A stretch of DNA of 33,097 nucleotides. It comes from Clostridiales bacterium. GTDB lineage: Bacteria; Bacillota; Clostridia; Christensenellales; CAG-138. The notes beneath the pieces are model-generated. The model saw nothing but the letters and a program-made list of their open reading frames with translations, was not told the DNA's origin and did not search any database. The translations under genes and the position numbers were made by a program. The stretch covers positions 1-33,097 of the forward strand of contig SFDB01000012.1 of NCBI GenBank assembly GCA_004558825.1, written 5' to 3'. Positions 7,716 through 15,497 of the stretch are shown piece by piece (positions within the stretch are counted from its first letter, which is position 1; each line of letters starts with the position of its first letter).

Positions 7716-9046
7716 TGACTTTTGATGAATTTACAAGTGCCGTTTTCGAAGAAGCGCTGCGCATGGGCTGCACGGCGGCAGAGGTATATTTTGTGGAAGG
7801 CGACAGTGCGGAGATAGGCGTTCTCGAGGGCGAACTCGACCAATACAGTGTCAGCCATAACTTCGGGCTTAACCTGAGGGTCGAGTACGACGGCAGGAAC
7901 GGGTACGCCTATACGGAAACATTTGAGAATCCTTCCGAGCTTGCTAAAAAAGCAATAGATAATGCCTGCGCCATCGAGTCGGCAGACGCACACCCGATGC
8001 AGGGTAAGAGCGAATATGCCGATATTCCGGAGGCGGAAAACCCGTTGTTTGAACTTGACCGCAAGCAGCGAATAGAGCTTGCGAAGGAGATTGAACGAGC
8101 TGCAAAAGCAAAGGATGGGCGCGTCATAAGGGTGTCAACGAGCGAGATTGCGTCGGATGATTCGACAGTAATAATCAGAAATACGCTCGGACTTGATGCA
8201 AAAAAACGCGAGGCGCTTTCTTATTCGTTGGTAGGTGCTATTCTTTCGCAGAACGGTGAAATGAAGAATGCGTATTCGTTCAGAAGCGGCAAGGAAGCTC
8301 TCAACATAGATAAGCTTGTGACGGAGGCCGTTGATAACGCGGCGGCGCAGTTCGGCGCTTCGCCTGTTGCGGCAGGAGAATATGATGTAATAATAAAGAA
8401 TGAAGCTATGGCGGATCTGCTTAACGCGTTTTCGCCCATGTTTAGTGCCGAAAACGCCCAGAAAGGCCTTTCGCCGCTGAACGGCAAAGAGGGAGAGACG
8501 GTTGCCTCCGAATTGATAACGATACTTGACGATCCGTTTTATCCTGAGTTTGCGCGCGCCTTTGACGCAGAGGGCGTTCCGAGCGTAAAGAAGGCGGTTG
8601 TAGAAAAGGGAACGCTCAAGACGCTGCTTCATAACCTTAAAACGGCAAAGCGTGCGGGGGTAGAATCGACATCAAACGCCTCGCGCGCAAGGCTTACGTC
8701 GCCGATAGGCGTATCGCCCAGCGTCTTTTATATCGAGCCGGGTGATACGAGCTATGACGAGCTCGTAAAAAAGCTCGGAAACGGCTTGATAATCACAGAG
8801 CTTGCGGGCCTGCATTCGGGAGTGAACACGGTTTCCGATGAGTTTTCGCTGCTTGCGAGCGGCAGACTTGTTGAAAACGGTGAGATAGTCCGCAGCGTCG
8901 AGCAGATAACGATAGCGGGTTCCTTCCTTGAGACGATGCGCAATGTTGATACGCTCGGATCGGATCTGAAGTTTGGCATACCTGTCGGCTCTATAATAGG
9001 TTCGCCGAGCATTCTTGTAAAGGGCGCCCATATTTCGGGAAAATAA
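7715..9046 (+). CDS. pmbA: TldE/PmbA-family partner of TldD
   Basis: TldE (PmbA) is the non-catalytic partner that encloses peptide substrate with TldD. The start at 7715 is chosen because it overlaps the tldD stop by one base and has GGAGG nine bases upstream; the frame is open further upstream, into tldD. The 443-residue product lacks HExxxH, as expected for TldE, and ends with the family block containing VGSIIGSPSILVKG. Its pairing and overlap with tldD support a stoichiometric complex. Confidence 0.95.
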   Translation: MTFDEFTSAVFEEALRMGCTAAEVYFVEGDSAEIGVLEGELDQYSVSHNFGLNLRVEYDGRNGYAYTETFENPSELAKKAIDNACAIESADAHPMQGKSEYADIPEAENPLFELDRKQRIELAKEIERAAKAKDGRVIRVSTSEIASDDSTVIIRNTLGLDAKKREALSYSLVGAILSQNGEMKNAYSFRSGKEALNIDKLVTEAVDNAAAQFGASPVAAGEYDVIIKNEAMADLLNAFSPMFSAENAQKGLSPLNGKEGETVASELITILDDPFYPEFARAFDAEGVPSVKKAVVEKGTLKTLLHNLKTAKRAGVESTSNASRARLTSPIGVSPSVFYIEPGDTSYDELVKKLGNGLIITELAGLHSGVNTVSDEFSLLASGRLVENGEIVRSVEQITIAGSFLETMRNVDTLGSDLKFGIPVGSIIGSPSILVKGAHISGK

Positions 9047-9068
9047 ACGCATAGCCGGATGAATCAAT

Positions 9069-9108
9069 AAACCGCCGATCGCGAACTGCCTTCGGCGGTT
9101 TTTATTGA
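9069..9108. terminator. Terminator between pmbA and the convergent flavoprotein gene
   Basis: AAACCGCCGA (9069-9078) pairs perfectly with TCGGCGGTTT (9092-9101), followed by TTATT on the plus strand. The symmetric A/T flanks allow weaker function on the minus strand, where the flavoprotein gene ends at 9126. Confidence 0.8.
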
Positions 9109-9125
9109 TAAAACACACTTTGTAA

Positions 9126-9812
9126 TTATGACTGCCGGCCGCTGCATATGCGCGCATACAGTTCTTCGGGAATCATGGGCGAAGAGAGCTTGGCGAGCGT
9201 GTCGGGTGAAAGCATGTCGGTTGAAGCGTACTCACGTCCCGCGGCGCGCACGATCTCCAGAAACGGCCCCGTAACGGGAGCGGCTTCTTGGGCGTTGAAC
9301 ATGGGCGATTCGGGAACGGTTACGGTTAGCGCATTATTCGGGAACATGCGGTGAAATTGGAGAGTGATCGCTTCAAAATTATGCTTTGCGTCGGGAAATC
9401 CGCAGCCGCAGATCATGACGAAGCGCGTCTTAGAAAAATCATGCGTTGTGGGATGGCAATAGTGGTCGCCGTCCTTCAGCATTGCGAGCGTGGAGAGAGG
9501 CATTGTCCTGTCGAGGAGCGCTTTAAGCGGAGCGGGGAAGCTGTAGCAATAGAGCGGAAAGCTGAATATGAGCATATCACTTTCAAGTATATCGTTAAGT
9601 ATTTGCGGCATATCGTCGTCTATATCGCATATTCCGCCGTTTTGCTTACATACGAAGCAGCCCTTGCAGTATCCGATTCTTTTATCAATAACGTTTATAA
9701 ACTCGACGTCGTTTTGATGCACATCGTTCATGCCGTCAAGGAACGCGCGCGTTATGTGCAGGGTGTCGCTTTTTTCGCGCTTAGGCGACCCGTTGAAAAC
9801 AAGTATCTTCAT
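9126..9812 (-). CDS. Flavodoxin-fold NAD(P)H-dependent FMN oxidoreductase
   Basis: The N-terminus KILVFNGSPKREKSDT is the phosphate-binding start of the NADPH-dependent FMN reductase/flavodoxin fold. YCKGCFVCKQNGGIC (about 48-62) is the cysteine-rich segment seen in iron-sulfur flavoproteins and related multimeric flavodoxins, and LIFSFPLYCYSFPAPLKALLDR is the typical flavin-side loop and helix. The protein has 228 residues. Its electron donor and acceptor cannot be told from sequence; whether the cysteines hold an Fe-S cluster is uncertain. TAGGAG precedes ATG at 9812, and the gene appears to be a single unit with its own promoter. Confidence 0.85.
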   Translation of the reverse strand: MKILVFNGSPKREKSDTLHITRAFLDGMNDVHQNDVEFINVIDKRIGYCKGCFVCKQNGGICDIDDDMPQILNDILESDMLIFSFPLYCYSFPAPLKALLDRTMPLSTLAMLKDGDHYCHPTTHDFSKTRFVMICGCGFPDAKHNFEAITLQFHRMFPNNALTVTVPESPMFNAQEAAPVTGPFLEIVRAAGREYASTDMLSPDTLAKLSSPMIPEELYARICSGRQS

Positions 9813-9840
9813 AGTCCACTCCTAACTTTGTTTAGAAATC

Positions 9841-9869
9841 AGTTTATTGAGTTAACGATGCTTTGTCAA
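9841..9869 (-). promoter_or_regulatory. SigA-type promoter of the flavoprotein gene
   Basis: On the minus strand, a perfect TTGACA (9869-9864), a 17-base spacer and TAAACT (9846-9841) lie about 30 bases before the start codon. Confidence 0.6.
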
Positions 9870-9914
9870 TATGCCGTCGGAAGAGTCGCAGAAAAGTGCC
9901 ATGGGCGTATAAAT

Positions 9915-9943
9915 TTGACGGGCAGTGAAATACTTGATACAAT
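9915..9943 (+). promoter_or_regulatory. SigA-type promoter of the ctp gene
   Basis: TTGACG (9915-9920), a 17-base spacer and TACAAT (9938-9943) with TGA immediately before the -10 (extended -10). A second weaker set, TTGATA (9934-9939) and TATATA (9956-9961), overlaps it. Confidence 0.6.
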
Positions 9944-9997
9944 TATCATATTCTGTATATATATGCGTGCGGCGAATCGTACGCAACAGGAGGAAAA

Positions 9998-11248
9998 ATG
10001 AAAGAGCGATTACGCACCGTGCTTTATTTCGTCGCTACGGCTTTGACGGCGGCGCTGTTAGCGGTGAGCGCAACACTTATAATACAAGGCAAGAATAAGG
10101 GTACGGAGGTAATACTTACCGCCGACGAATATGCAAACCTGCGCGAGGCAGCTTCGCTGAGCGAGCTTGCGGACAAGATAGAGAGCGAATTCTACGGAGA
10201 AATGCCGAGCCGAGATGAGCTTTTGAGCGCGGCAGCAAAAGGCATGGTGGGTACCCTGAACGACCCGTACGCATCGTATTTCACAAATGAGGAGTACGAG
10301 CAGTACCTTTCGGAGCTTAACGGCGAATATAGCGGCGTCGGTATCCTTATTGCGCAGCCCGATGAGACGGGCGCGAAGGTGCTCGAGGTATATGAAGGCA
10401 ATCCTGCAAGCGAGGCGGGCGTGGAGGCGGGCGACATAATCACGCATATTGACGGCGAACCGATAGCGGGCATGCTGCTCAGCGATGTGTCGTATCTTAT
10501 GAACGGCGAAAACGGGACCGTAGTTAAGCTTACCATAGCTCGTGCGGACGAGCACGGGAAAGAGTCTACTCATGAGATAAGTGTGACCCGCGCTGTAGTG
10601 AATATACAGCGTGTTCACTATGCGCTTTACAACCAGAGAACGGGATACATCAGAATAGATATGTTTACAGGCAACTGCGAGAGTGAGTTTGAAACGGCGC
10701 TCCGAGCCCTTCAGGATCGCGGGATGAAGTCGCTCGTTATTGACCTTCGAAACAATCCGGGCGGCTCGCTCAATGCGGTTCTAAGTGTTGCGGACGCGCT
10801 TCTTGGCCAATGCGACATCGTTAGCATACGCGGCAACGGCGATGACAAGGGCGAGGTATACACGTCGAACGCGAAGGGAGTAACGGTGCCTATAGCGGTG
10901 CTTGTAAACGAGAATTCCGCTTCGGCGTCGGAGATACTTGCCGCCGCCATTCAGGATAACGACGCCGGAATAGTTGTAGGCATGCAAACGTTCGGAAAAG
11001 GCATCGTTCAGACGACATACAGGCTTGAATCGAATGGCGGCTGGCTGAAGCTGACTACCGACGGATATTATACTCCGAACGGTGAAAGCATACACGGCGT
11101 AGGCGTTATGCCTGATATAGTTATAGATCTTCCTGAGGAGCTTAAATCGCTAACGATAGCGCAGCTTTGCAGCGATCATCAGAGCGAGGATGCTCAGCTT
11201 TGGGCGGCGCTTAACTATGTTCGTGAAAAGGCGCTTGAACAGAGCTGA
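9998..11248 (+). CDS. Carboxyl-terminal processing protease, S41 family (CtpA/CtpB-like)
   Basis: S41 proteases act outside the membrane and are gated by a PDZ domain. The 416-residue protein has an N-terminal signal anchor (about 7-29), a PDZ domain (about 110-185) and the catalytic core: Ser309 in SASASE, Lys334 in TFGKG and Gln338. As I recall, these match the numbering of the Bacillus subtilis CtpB catalytic residues. In Bacillus, CtpB works with SpoIVB to release SigK activation, and a SpoIVB homologue is encoded 13 kb downstream. A role in sporulation is therefore plausible but not shown; CtpA-type vegetative roles are equally possible. CAGGAGG precedes the ATG. Confidence 0.93.
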   Translation: MKERLRTVLYFVATALTAALLAVSATLIIQGKNKGTEVILTADEYANLREAASLSELADKIESEFYGEMPSRDELLSAAAKGMVGTLNDPYASYFTNEEYEQYLSELNGEYSGVGILIAQPDETGAKVLEVYEGNPASEAGVEAGDIITHIDGEPIAGMLLSDVSYLMNGENGTVVKLTIARADEHGKESTHEISVTRAVVNIQRVHYALYNQRTGYIRIDMFTGNCESEFETALRALQDRGMKSLVIDLRNNPGGSLNAVLSVADALLGQCDIVSIRGNGDDKGEVYTSNAKGVTVPIAVLVNENSASASEILAAAIQDNDAGIVVGMQTFGKGIVQTTYRLESNGGWLKLTTDGYYTPNGESIHGVGVMPDIVIDLPEELKSLTIAQLCSDHQSEDAQLWAALNYVREKALEQS

Positions 11249-11277
11249 TAATCAGCCAACTTCCGAAAACGATAAGA

Positions 11278-11314
11278 AACAAATGGGGCTCCTAACCGGG
11301 AGACCCATTTTGTT
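11278..11314. terminator. Bidirectional terminator between ctp and the LRR lipoprotein gene
   Basis: AACAAATGGG...CTCC pairs with GGGAG...CCCATTTTGTT around a TAACC loop. A- and T-rich flanks on both sides suit termination of both converging genes. Confidence 0.75.
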
Positions 11315-11330
11315 GTATGCGGTTATACGG

Positions 11331-12428
11331 TCAGGATAACCCCCAAAGTCTTGTTATATCGCGAAGGAAATACAACTCTCCGCCGTTGTTAATAAAGGCG
11401 CGGAGGTCATCGACACTTATCGCGCAGTCGATGTCGCCGTCGAGCAGAGAAATATTTTCCTTATTTATGGGGGTGCCGAAGGCGAGAGAAAGTATGCTGC
11501 GCTGATTGTTTTCGGTGTCCGCAACATATATCAGCAGGCGCTTGAGGGACGGATGAGCAAGTATGGGAGAAATGTCACCGTTGACGTTATCGCTTAATTG
11601 AAGCGTTTCAAGCTTTGTGAGCTTATTTATGTCGGCAATGTCTATCCCTTCTGACTGATTGATGTTAAGCGATATAATGCCGGACTCTGCAAGCGGAGCC
11701 AAATCCCAGCCACCTCCGCGCAGCGTAAGATATTTAACGCTGCTTATCTCTGAAAGCGGCGAAAGATCAGTCGAACCGCTGATGGAAAGCCGCTCGAGAG
11801 CGCTGAGTCCGGACAGCATGGATATGTCTAATGCGCATGAAGTAATAATATTGGTCACAGAAGGCGGAAGCGTCAGCTTGCCGCAAGAATCTCCGTCAAT
11901 ATTAAGGAGGTCCAGCGCCGAGAGACCCGATGCGTCGAGTTCGTCAAAATTTCCCGAAACGTTTAACGTACCTGTATTTTTCGCGTCCGGCATAACAAGT
12001 TTACCGCAGTTACTGACGGTTATGTTTATGGTGATAAGAGAATCAGACGCGGTCAGGTCGCTCATGTCCAGGCTGTTATCTGTGCCTTCGGGAGCAAATA
12101 CAAGATCCAGCATTTCGCAGCCATCTGGAAGGACTGCGGTCTTGAACGCATCCAGATTTTTGGAAGAGACATCAATCTTCACATTCACGGCCTCCATCTG
12201 CGCCAGCTTTGACAGGTCATCGTTCACGCCAAATTCGACATATCCCTCAGAATCGACGAAGGGCACGTTTCCGGCAACTGCGGTCGGTTGAATCGGCTGC
12301 TCGGTTTCGGTCGCCATGCCGGCGTCGTCTGTCGGCCCGATATTGTCGCCCGGCTTAGAGCATGAGCAGACGAGAAACATGAGGGACGCGATAAGCAGGA
12401 AAGATATTGTGCGCCTCAGTTTAGTCAT
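11331..12428 (-). CDS. Lipoprotein with degenerate leucine-rich repeats
   Basis: The N-terminus is a lipoprotein signal peptide: basic residues, a hydrophobic core, then the lipobox-like VCSC ending at about Cys23. A Thr/Pro/Glu-rich linker to about residue 55 follows. From about 145 to 305 the protein has short, irregular repeats of the form L..L.ISG..D.SPL, with spacing near 20-23 residues, as in bacterial leucine-rich repeats. It is 365 residues and would sit on the outer face of the membrane. I do not recognise a specific family or function. AAAGGAG precedes the ATG. It has its own strong promoter and a leader of about 200 nt. Confidence 0.85.
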   Translation of the reverse strand: MTKLRRTISFLLIASLMFLVCSCSKPGDNIGPTDDAGMATETEQPIQPTAVAGNVPFVDSEGYVEFGVNDDLSKLAQMEAVNVKIDVSSKNLDAFKTAVLPDGCEMLDLVFAPEGTDNSLDMSDLTASDSLITINITVSNCGKLVMPDAKNTGTLNVSGNFDELDASGLSALDLLNIDGDSCGKLTLPPSVTNIITSCALDISMLSGLSALERLSISGSTDLSPLSEISSVKYLTLRGGGWDLAPLAESGIISLNINQSEGIDIADINKLTKLETLQLSDNVNGDISPILAHPSLKRLLIYVADTENNQRSILSLAFGTPINKENISLLDGDIDCAISVDDLRAFINNGGELYFLRDITRLWGLS

Positions 12429-12628
12429 TGTAATACTCCTTTCAAAATTAAATCAGACTAAAAACATGACACGTCTCAGCATAATATTATAGGCTATGCC
12501 GGCTGCAGTGATATTTGTTATTTTCACCTCCTTAGACAAAAGCATGTATCGGCTTTGCAACATGTCTGTGACAACAGAAGCCGCGAGACGTCAGATGACC
12601 TCAACACACGATTAGTTCTTCCTCTTAC
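12429..12628 (-). other. Long 5' leader of the LRR lipoprotein gene
   Basis: From the likely start near 12628 the minus-strand transcript runs about 200 nt before the lipoprotein ATG. The leader can form several hairpins: CGGCTT with AAGCCG, enclosing CTGT/ACAG; AGACA with TGTCT; and GACGTCTC in the 5' part with GAGACGTG further downstream (7 of 8 pairs). It also carries an unused-looking Shine-Dalgarno (12525-12533). I do not recognise a known riboswitch class. Confidence 0.35.
12525..12533 (-). promoter_or_regulatory. Strong Shine-Dalgarno without a standard start codon
   Basis: Minus-strand AAGGAGGTG is a near-perfect match to the anti-Shine-Dalgarno, but no ATG, GTG or TTG lies 5-10 bases downstream. 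ATA, 5 bases downstream, would open a 22-codon frame ending in MFLV-TGA; the GTG inside the site itself is too close. Confidence 0.3.
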
Positions 12629-12634
12629 AATTAT

Positions 12635-12663
12635 AATATATACTATTGAGTGAGCCGCGTCAA
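12635..12663 (-). promoter_or_regulatory. SigA-type promoter of the LRR lipoprotein gene
   Basis: On the minus strand, TTGACG (12663-12658), a 17-base spacer and TATATT (12640-12635), with further AT-rich sequence after the -10. Confidence 0.6.
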
Positions 12664-12712
12664 TCCATCCGTGCAAAATAACATCAATATCGCTATATTT
12701 GTTAAAAGGGGC

Positions 12713-12741
12713 TGTAAAACGGCAGACGTATAAGCTATAAT
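12713..12741 (+). promoter_or_regulatory. Probable promoter of the def-rpe operon
   Basis: TATAAT (12736-12741) is perfect; the -35 position 17 bases upstream reads TGTAAA and is poor. It lies 36 bases before the def start, the only gap upstream of the operon. Confidence 0.4.
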
Positions 12742-12777
12742 AAGCTAAACGAATTGTGTTTGTACGGAGGTGCTGTA

Positions 12778-13251
12778 ATGGCATTGAGAAAGATATTTAC
12801 GGGAGATGCGCCGTGCCTCAGAAAGGTATGCAGGCCCGTTGAAAGCTTTGATAAAGGACTTTTGACGCTGCTCGACGATATGGCCGAGACTATGTACGAT
12901 GCGGAGGGAGTCGGACTTGCTGCGCCGCAGGTCGGCGTACTGAAGCGCGTCGTAGTGATAGACTGCGGCGATGGACTCTATGAGTTCATAAATCCGAAGA
13001 TAGTTTCATATTCGGGCGAACAGGGTGGTATGGAGGGATGCCTTTCGCTGCCAAATCAAAAGGGGTATGTTGTGAGGCCCAACAAGGCCATTGTGCGCGC
13101 GTTTAACAGAAAGGGGCAGCTTATGGAATATACCTGCGAGGGACTTTTTACGCGCGCGGTGTTCCACGAGCTTGACCATCTCGACGGCAAGCTGTATACG
13201 GATTTCGTCACCGAACCGCCCGCAGATTTTAATGAGGATGAGGACGAATGA
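12778..13251 (+). CDS. def: Peptide deformylase
   Basis: Deformylase removes the formyl group from the N-terminal methionine of new proteins, using a bound metal. All three family motifs are present in the 157-residue protein: GVGLAAPQ (44-51), EGCLSLP (86-92) with metal ligand Cys88, and HELDH (130-134) with His130, His134 and catalytic Glu131. ATG 12778 has GGAGG seven bases upstream, so it is preferred over frames opening further left. It heads the operon and overlaps fmt, which installs the group that Def removes, by 4 bases (ATGA). Confidence 0.97.
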   Translation: MALRKIFTGDAPCLRKVCRPVESFDKGLLTLLDDMAETMYDAEGVGLAAPQVGVLKRVVVIDCGDGLYEFINPKIVSYSGEQGGMEGCLSLPNQKGYVVRPNKAIVRAFNRKGQLMEYTCEGLFTRAVFHELDHLDGKLYTDFVTEPPADFNEDEDE

Positions 13252-14174
13252 GGATAGCTTTTCTCGGCACTCCGGAATTTGCCGTTCCGTCGCTTGAAAC
13301 GCTCGTAAGAGACGGCCACGAAATAGAGGTATTTACGCAGCCCGACAGACCTAAAGGACGCGGATACGCGCTCGAGCTTCCGCCGGTAAAGAAAAAGGCG
13401 CTTGAGCTCGGACTTCATGTGCGGCAATTTGAACGCATAAGACGCAAAGAGGGCGTGGAAGCATTGAAAGAATTTGCGCCTGAGCTTATGGTTACGGCAG
13501 CGTTCGGTCAGATATTGTCGAAGGAAAATCTTGACATACCGACGCATGGCTGTATAAACGTACACGGCAGCCTGTTGCCGCGATTGAGGGGCGCCGCGCC
13601 GATACAGTGCGCAATTATAAACGGCGACAAAAAAACAGGCGTAACGACGATGATGACAGACGTGGGGCTTGATACGGGCGACATATTGATGGTGCGCGAA
13701 ACGGATATAGGCGCCGATGAAACATACGGCGAGCTTTACGAACGCCTTGCAGTGATGGGCGCCGAGCTTCTGCATGACACAATATCTGCGCTTATCGGCG
13801 GCACGCTTACGCGGACTGCCCAGAATAATTCGGAGGCAACAAAGTGCGGCGTTATCTCAAAAGAAGATGCACGCATTGATTTCTCGTTGCCAAGCCAACG
13901 CATACACGACCTTGTGCGCGGCGTAAACCCAACCCCCGGCGCATTTACCGCGCTCGACGGTAAAATCGTAAAGATATGGTCAACGCGTATTGTTGATGGC
14001 GATTTTGACGGTGCGGCAGGCGAGTGCATTGTGGCCGATCCGAAGAGAGGGCTCATAGTAAAGACAGGCGACGGCGCGCTTGAGATAACGCAGCTTCAGC
14101 TTCAGGGCTCAAAACGCATGGAGGCGAAGGCGATGCTCAACGGCAAAAAGCTTAAGGGATGTGTTTTCGGATGA
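13248..14174 (+). CDS. fmt: Methionyl-tRNA formyltransferase
   Basis: This enzyme formylates Met-tRNA(fMet) using 10-formyl-tetrahydrofolate, allowing initiation. The 308-residue protein has the formyltransferase core INVHGSLLPRLRG (103-115), with catalytic Asn104 and His106, and the downstream acidic residue in LDTGD (Asp145). A C-terminal OB-fold domain follows. It overlaps def upstream and rsmB downstream by ATGA, implying translational coupling. Confidence 0.97.
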   Translation: MRIAFLGTPEFAVPSLETLVRDGHEIEVFTQPDRPKGRGYALELPPVKKKALELGLHVRQFERIRRKEGVEALKEFAPELMVTAAFGQILSKENLDIPTHGCINVHGSLLPRLRGAAPIQCAIINGDKKTGVTTMMTDVGLDTGDILMVRETDIGADETYGELYERLAVMGAELLHDTISALIGGTLTRTAQNNSEATKCGVISKEDARIDFSLPSQRIHDLVRGVNPTPGAFTALDGKIVKIWSTRIVDGDFDGAAGECIVADPKRGLIVKTGDGALEITQLQLQGSKRMEAKAMLNGKKLKGCVFG

Positions 14175-15493
14175 GCCTGCGCCGCATCGCACTGAATATA
14201 CTTGTAGACATTACCGACGGCGGTAAATATGCGAATCTTGCACTGAAGGATGCGCTTGACGGCGTGGAGCATGAGCAGGCGAAGTGGATAAGTGCGCTTA
14301 TCTATAAAACGCTTGATAACCTCTACATGATAGACTATGTTATAGATAATTATGCTAAAGGTAAGCTCCACACGAAGATAAGAGGCGTTCTTCGCATAGG
14401 CGTGTGCGAGCTTTTGTATATGAGCACTCCGACGAGCGCGGCATGCAACGAGGCGGTAAAGCTGACGAAGGAGATAGGCAAGGGAGCACTTTCCGGATAT
14501 GTGAATGCGGTCATGCGAAACGCGGCACGAAATCCTGTAGAGGAGCTATCCATGCCTGACGACCCGGTAAAAGCGCTTTGCGTAAAATACAGTTGGCCCG
14601 AGCATATATTGACCATGCTTGTCGAGCAATACGGAGAACAAGAGGCCAAGGCTATTGTTTCATACAGGGACAGCAGTACGATGACGATAAGGGCGCAGAC
14701 GCCGTATACGAGCGAAAAGCTTGAGGAGTATCTGCGCGAACACGGAATCGGGTTTGAAAGGGGAAGCATTGTCAGCGACGCATTTAAGCTGAAAAAGGGC
14801 TTTGATATTGCGAATAACGAGCTTTTTATGCGCGGCCTTATTACCGCGCAGAGCGAAAGCTCAATGCTTGTATGCAAAATATGCAATGCCCAAAAAGGCG
14901 CGCATATACTCGATGCATGTGCGGCGCCGGGCGGAAAAACGGCGTATCTTTCGATGCTTATCGAAAATACGGGCAGCATATCTGCATGGGAACTCCATGA
15001 GCATAGGGCATCACTGACGCGAAAAACGCTTGATAGGCTTAATGTAAAAAATGCCGAGGTTTTTGTGCGCGACGCCTCGAAGGTTGATGAAGCGCTGAAA
15101 AAAACGATGGATACGGTGCTCGTAGACGCGCCGTGTTCAGGGCTTGGAGTTACGGGAAAGCCCGATGTGAAATACAATAAATCGCCGGAATCGCTGGAAC
15201 ATATAACAGAAAATCAGCTTGCGATACTTAAAGCGTGTTCCGAATATGTTCGTCCGGGCGGAACGCTTGTTTACTCTACATGCACCGTAAACAAGAACGA
15301 AAATGAACGCATCGTGGAACGCTTTTTGGCCGAGAGCGACGAGTTTTCAGCGGACGACTTCAGCGATATGCTTCCCGAAACGCTAAAAAAGCGTGCGGAT
15401 GGAGGAATGCTTACGCTGCTTGCACATGTCGACGGCACGGAGGGATTCTTTATGGCGCGGATGAGGCGCAGGGAAAGCGCCATGACGAGGTGA
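14171..15493 (+). CDS. rsmB: 16S rRNA (cytosine-967-C5)-methyltransferase
   Basis: RsmB methylates C967 of 16S rRNA with SAM. The 440-residue protein has an N-terminal NusB-like RNA-binding domain (about 1-125) and a Rossmann methyltransferase domain: SAM loop LDACAAPGGKT (247-257), nucleophile-release cysteine in DAPCSG (Cys322), and catalytic cysteine in STCTV (Cys371). I choose ATG 14171, which overlaps the fmt stop, rather than the in-frame ATG at 14159 inside fmt. Confidence 0.96.
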   Translation: MSLRRIALNILVDITDGGKYANLALKDALDGVEHEQAKWISALIYKTLDNLYMIDYVIDNYAKGKLHTKIRGVLRIGVCELLYMSTPTSAACNEAVKLTKEIGKGALSGYVNAVMRNAARNPVEELSMPDDPVKALCVKYSWPEHILTMLVEQYGEQEAKAIVSYRDSSTMTIRAQTPYTSEKLEEYLREHGIGFERGSIVSDAFKLKKGFDIANNELFMRGLITAQSESSMLVCKICNAQKGAHILDACAAPGGKTAYLSMLIENTGSISAWELHEHRASLTRKTLDRLNVKNAEVFVRDASKVDEALKKTMDTVLVDAPCSGLGVTGKPDVKYNKSPESLEHITENQLAILKACSEYVRPGGTLVYSTCTVNKNENERIVERFLAESDEFSADDFSDMLPETLKKRADGGMLTLLAHVDGTEGFFMARMRRRESAMTR

Positions 15494-15497
15494 AAGC

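Noticed and set aside
12525..12536. CACCTCCTT on the plus strand as a 16S rRNA 3' end
   Set aside because: No rRNA-like sequence lies upstream; the match is just the complement of a Shine-Dalgarno.
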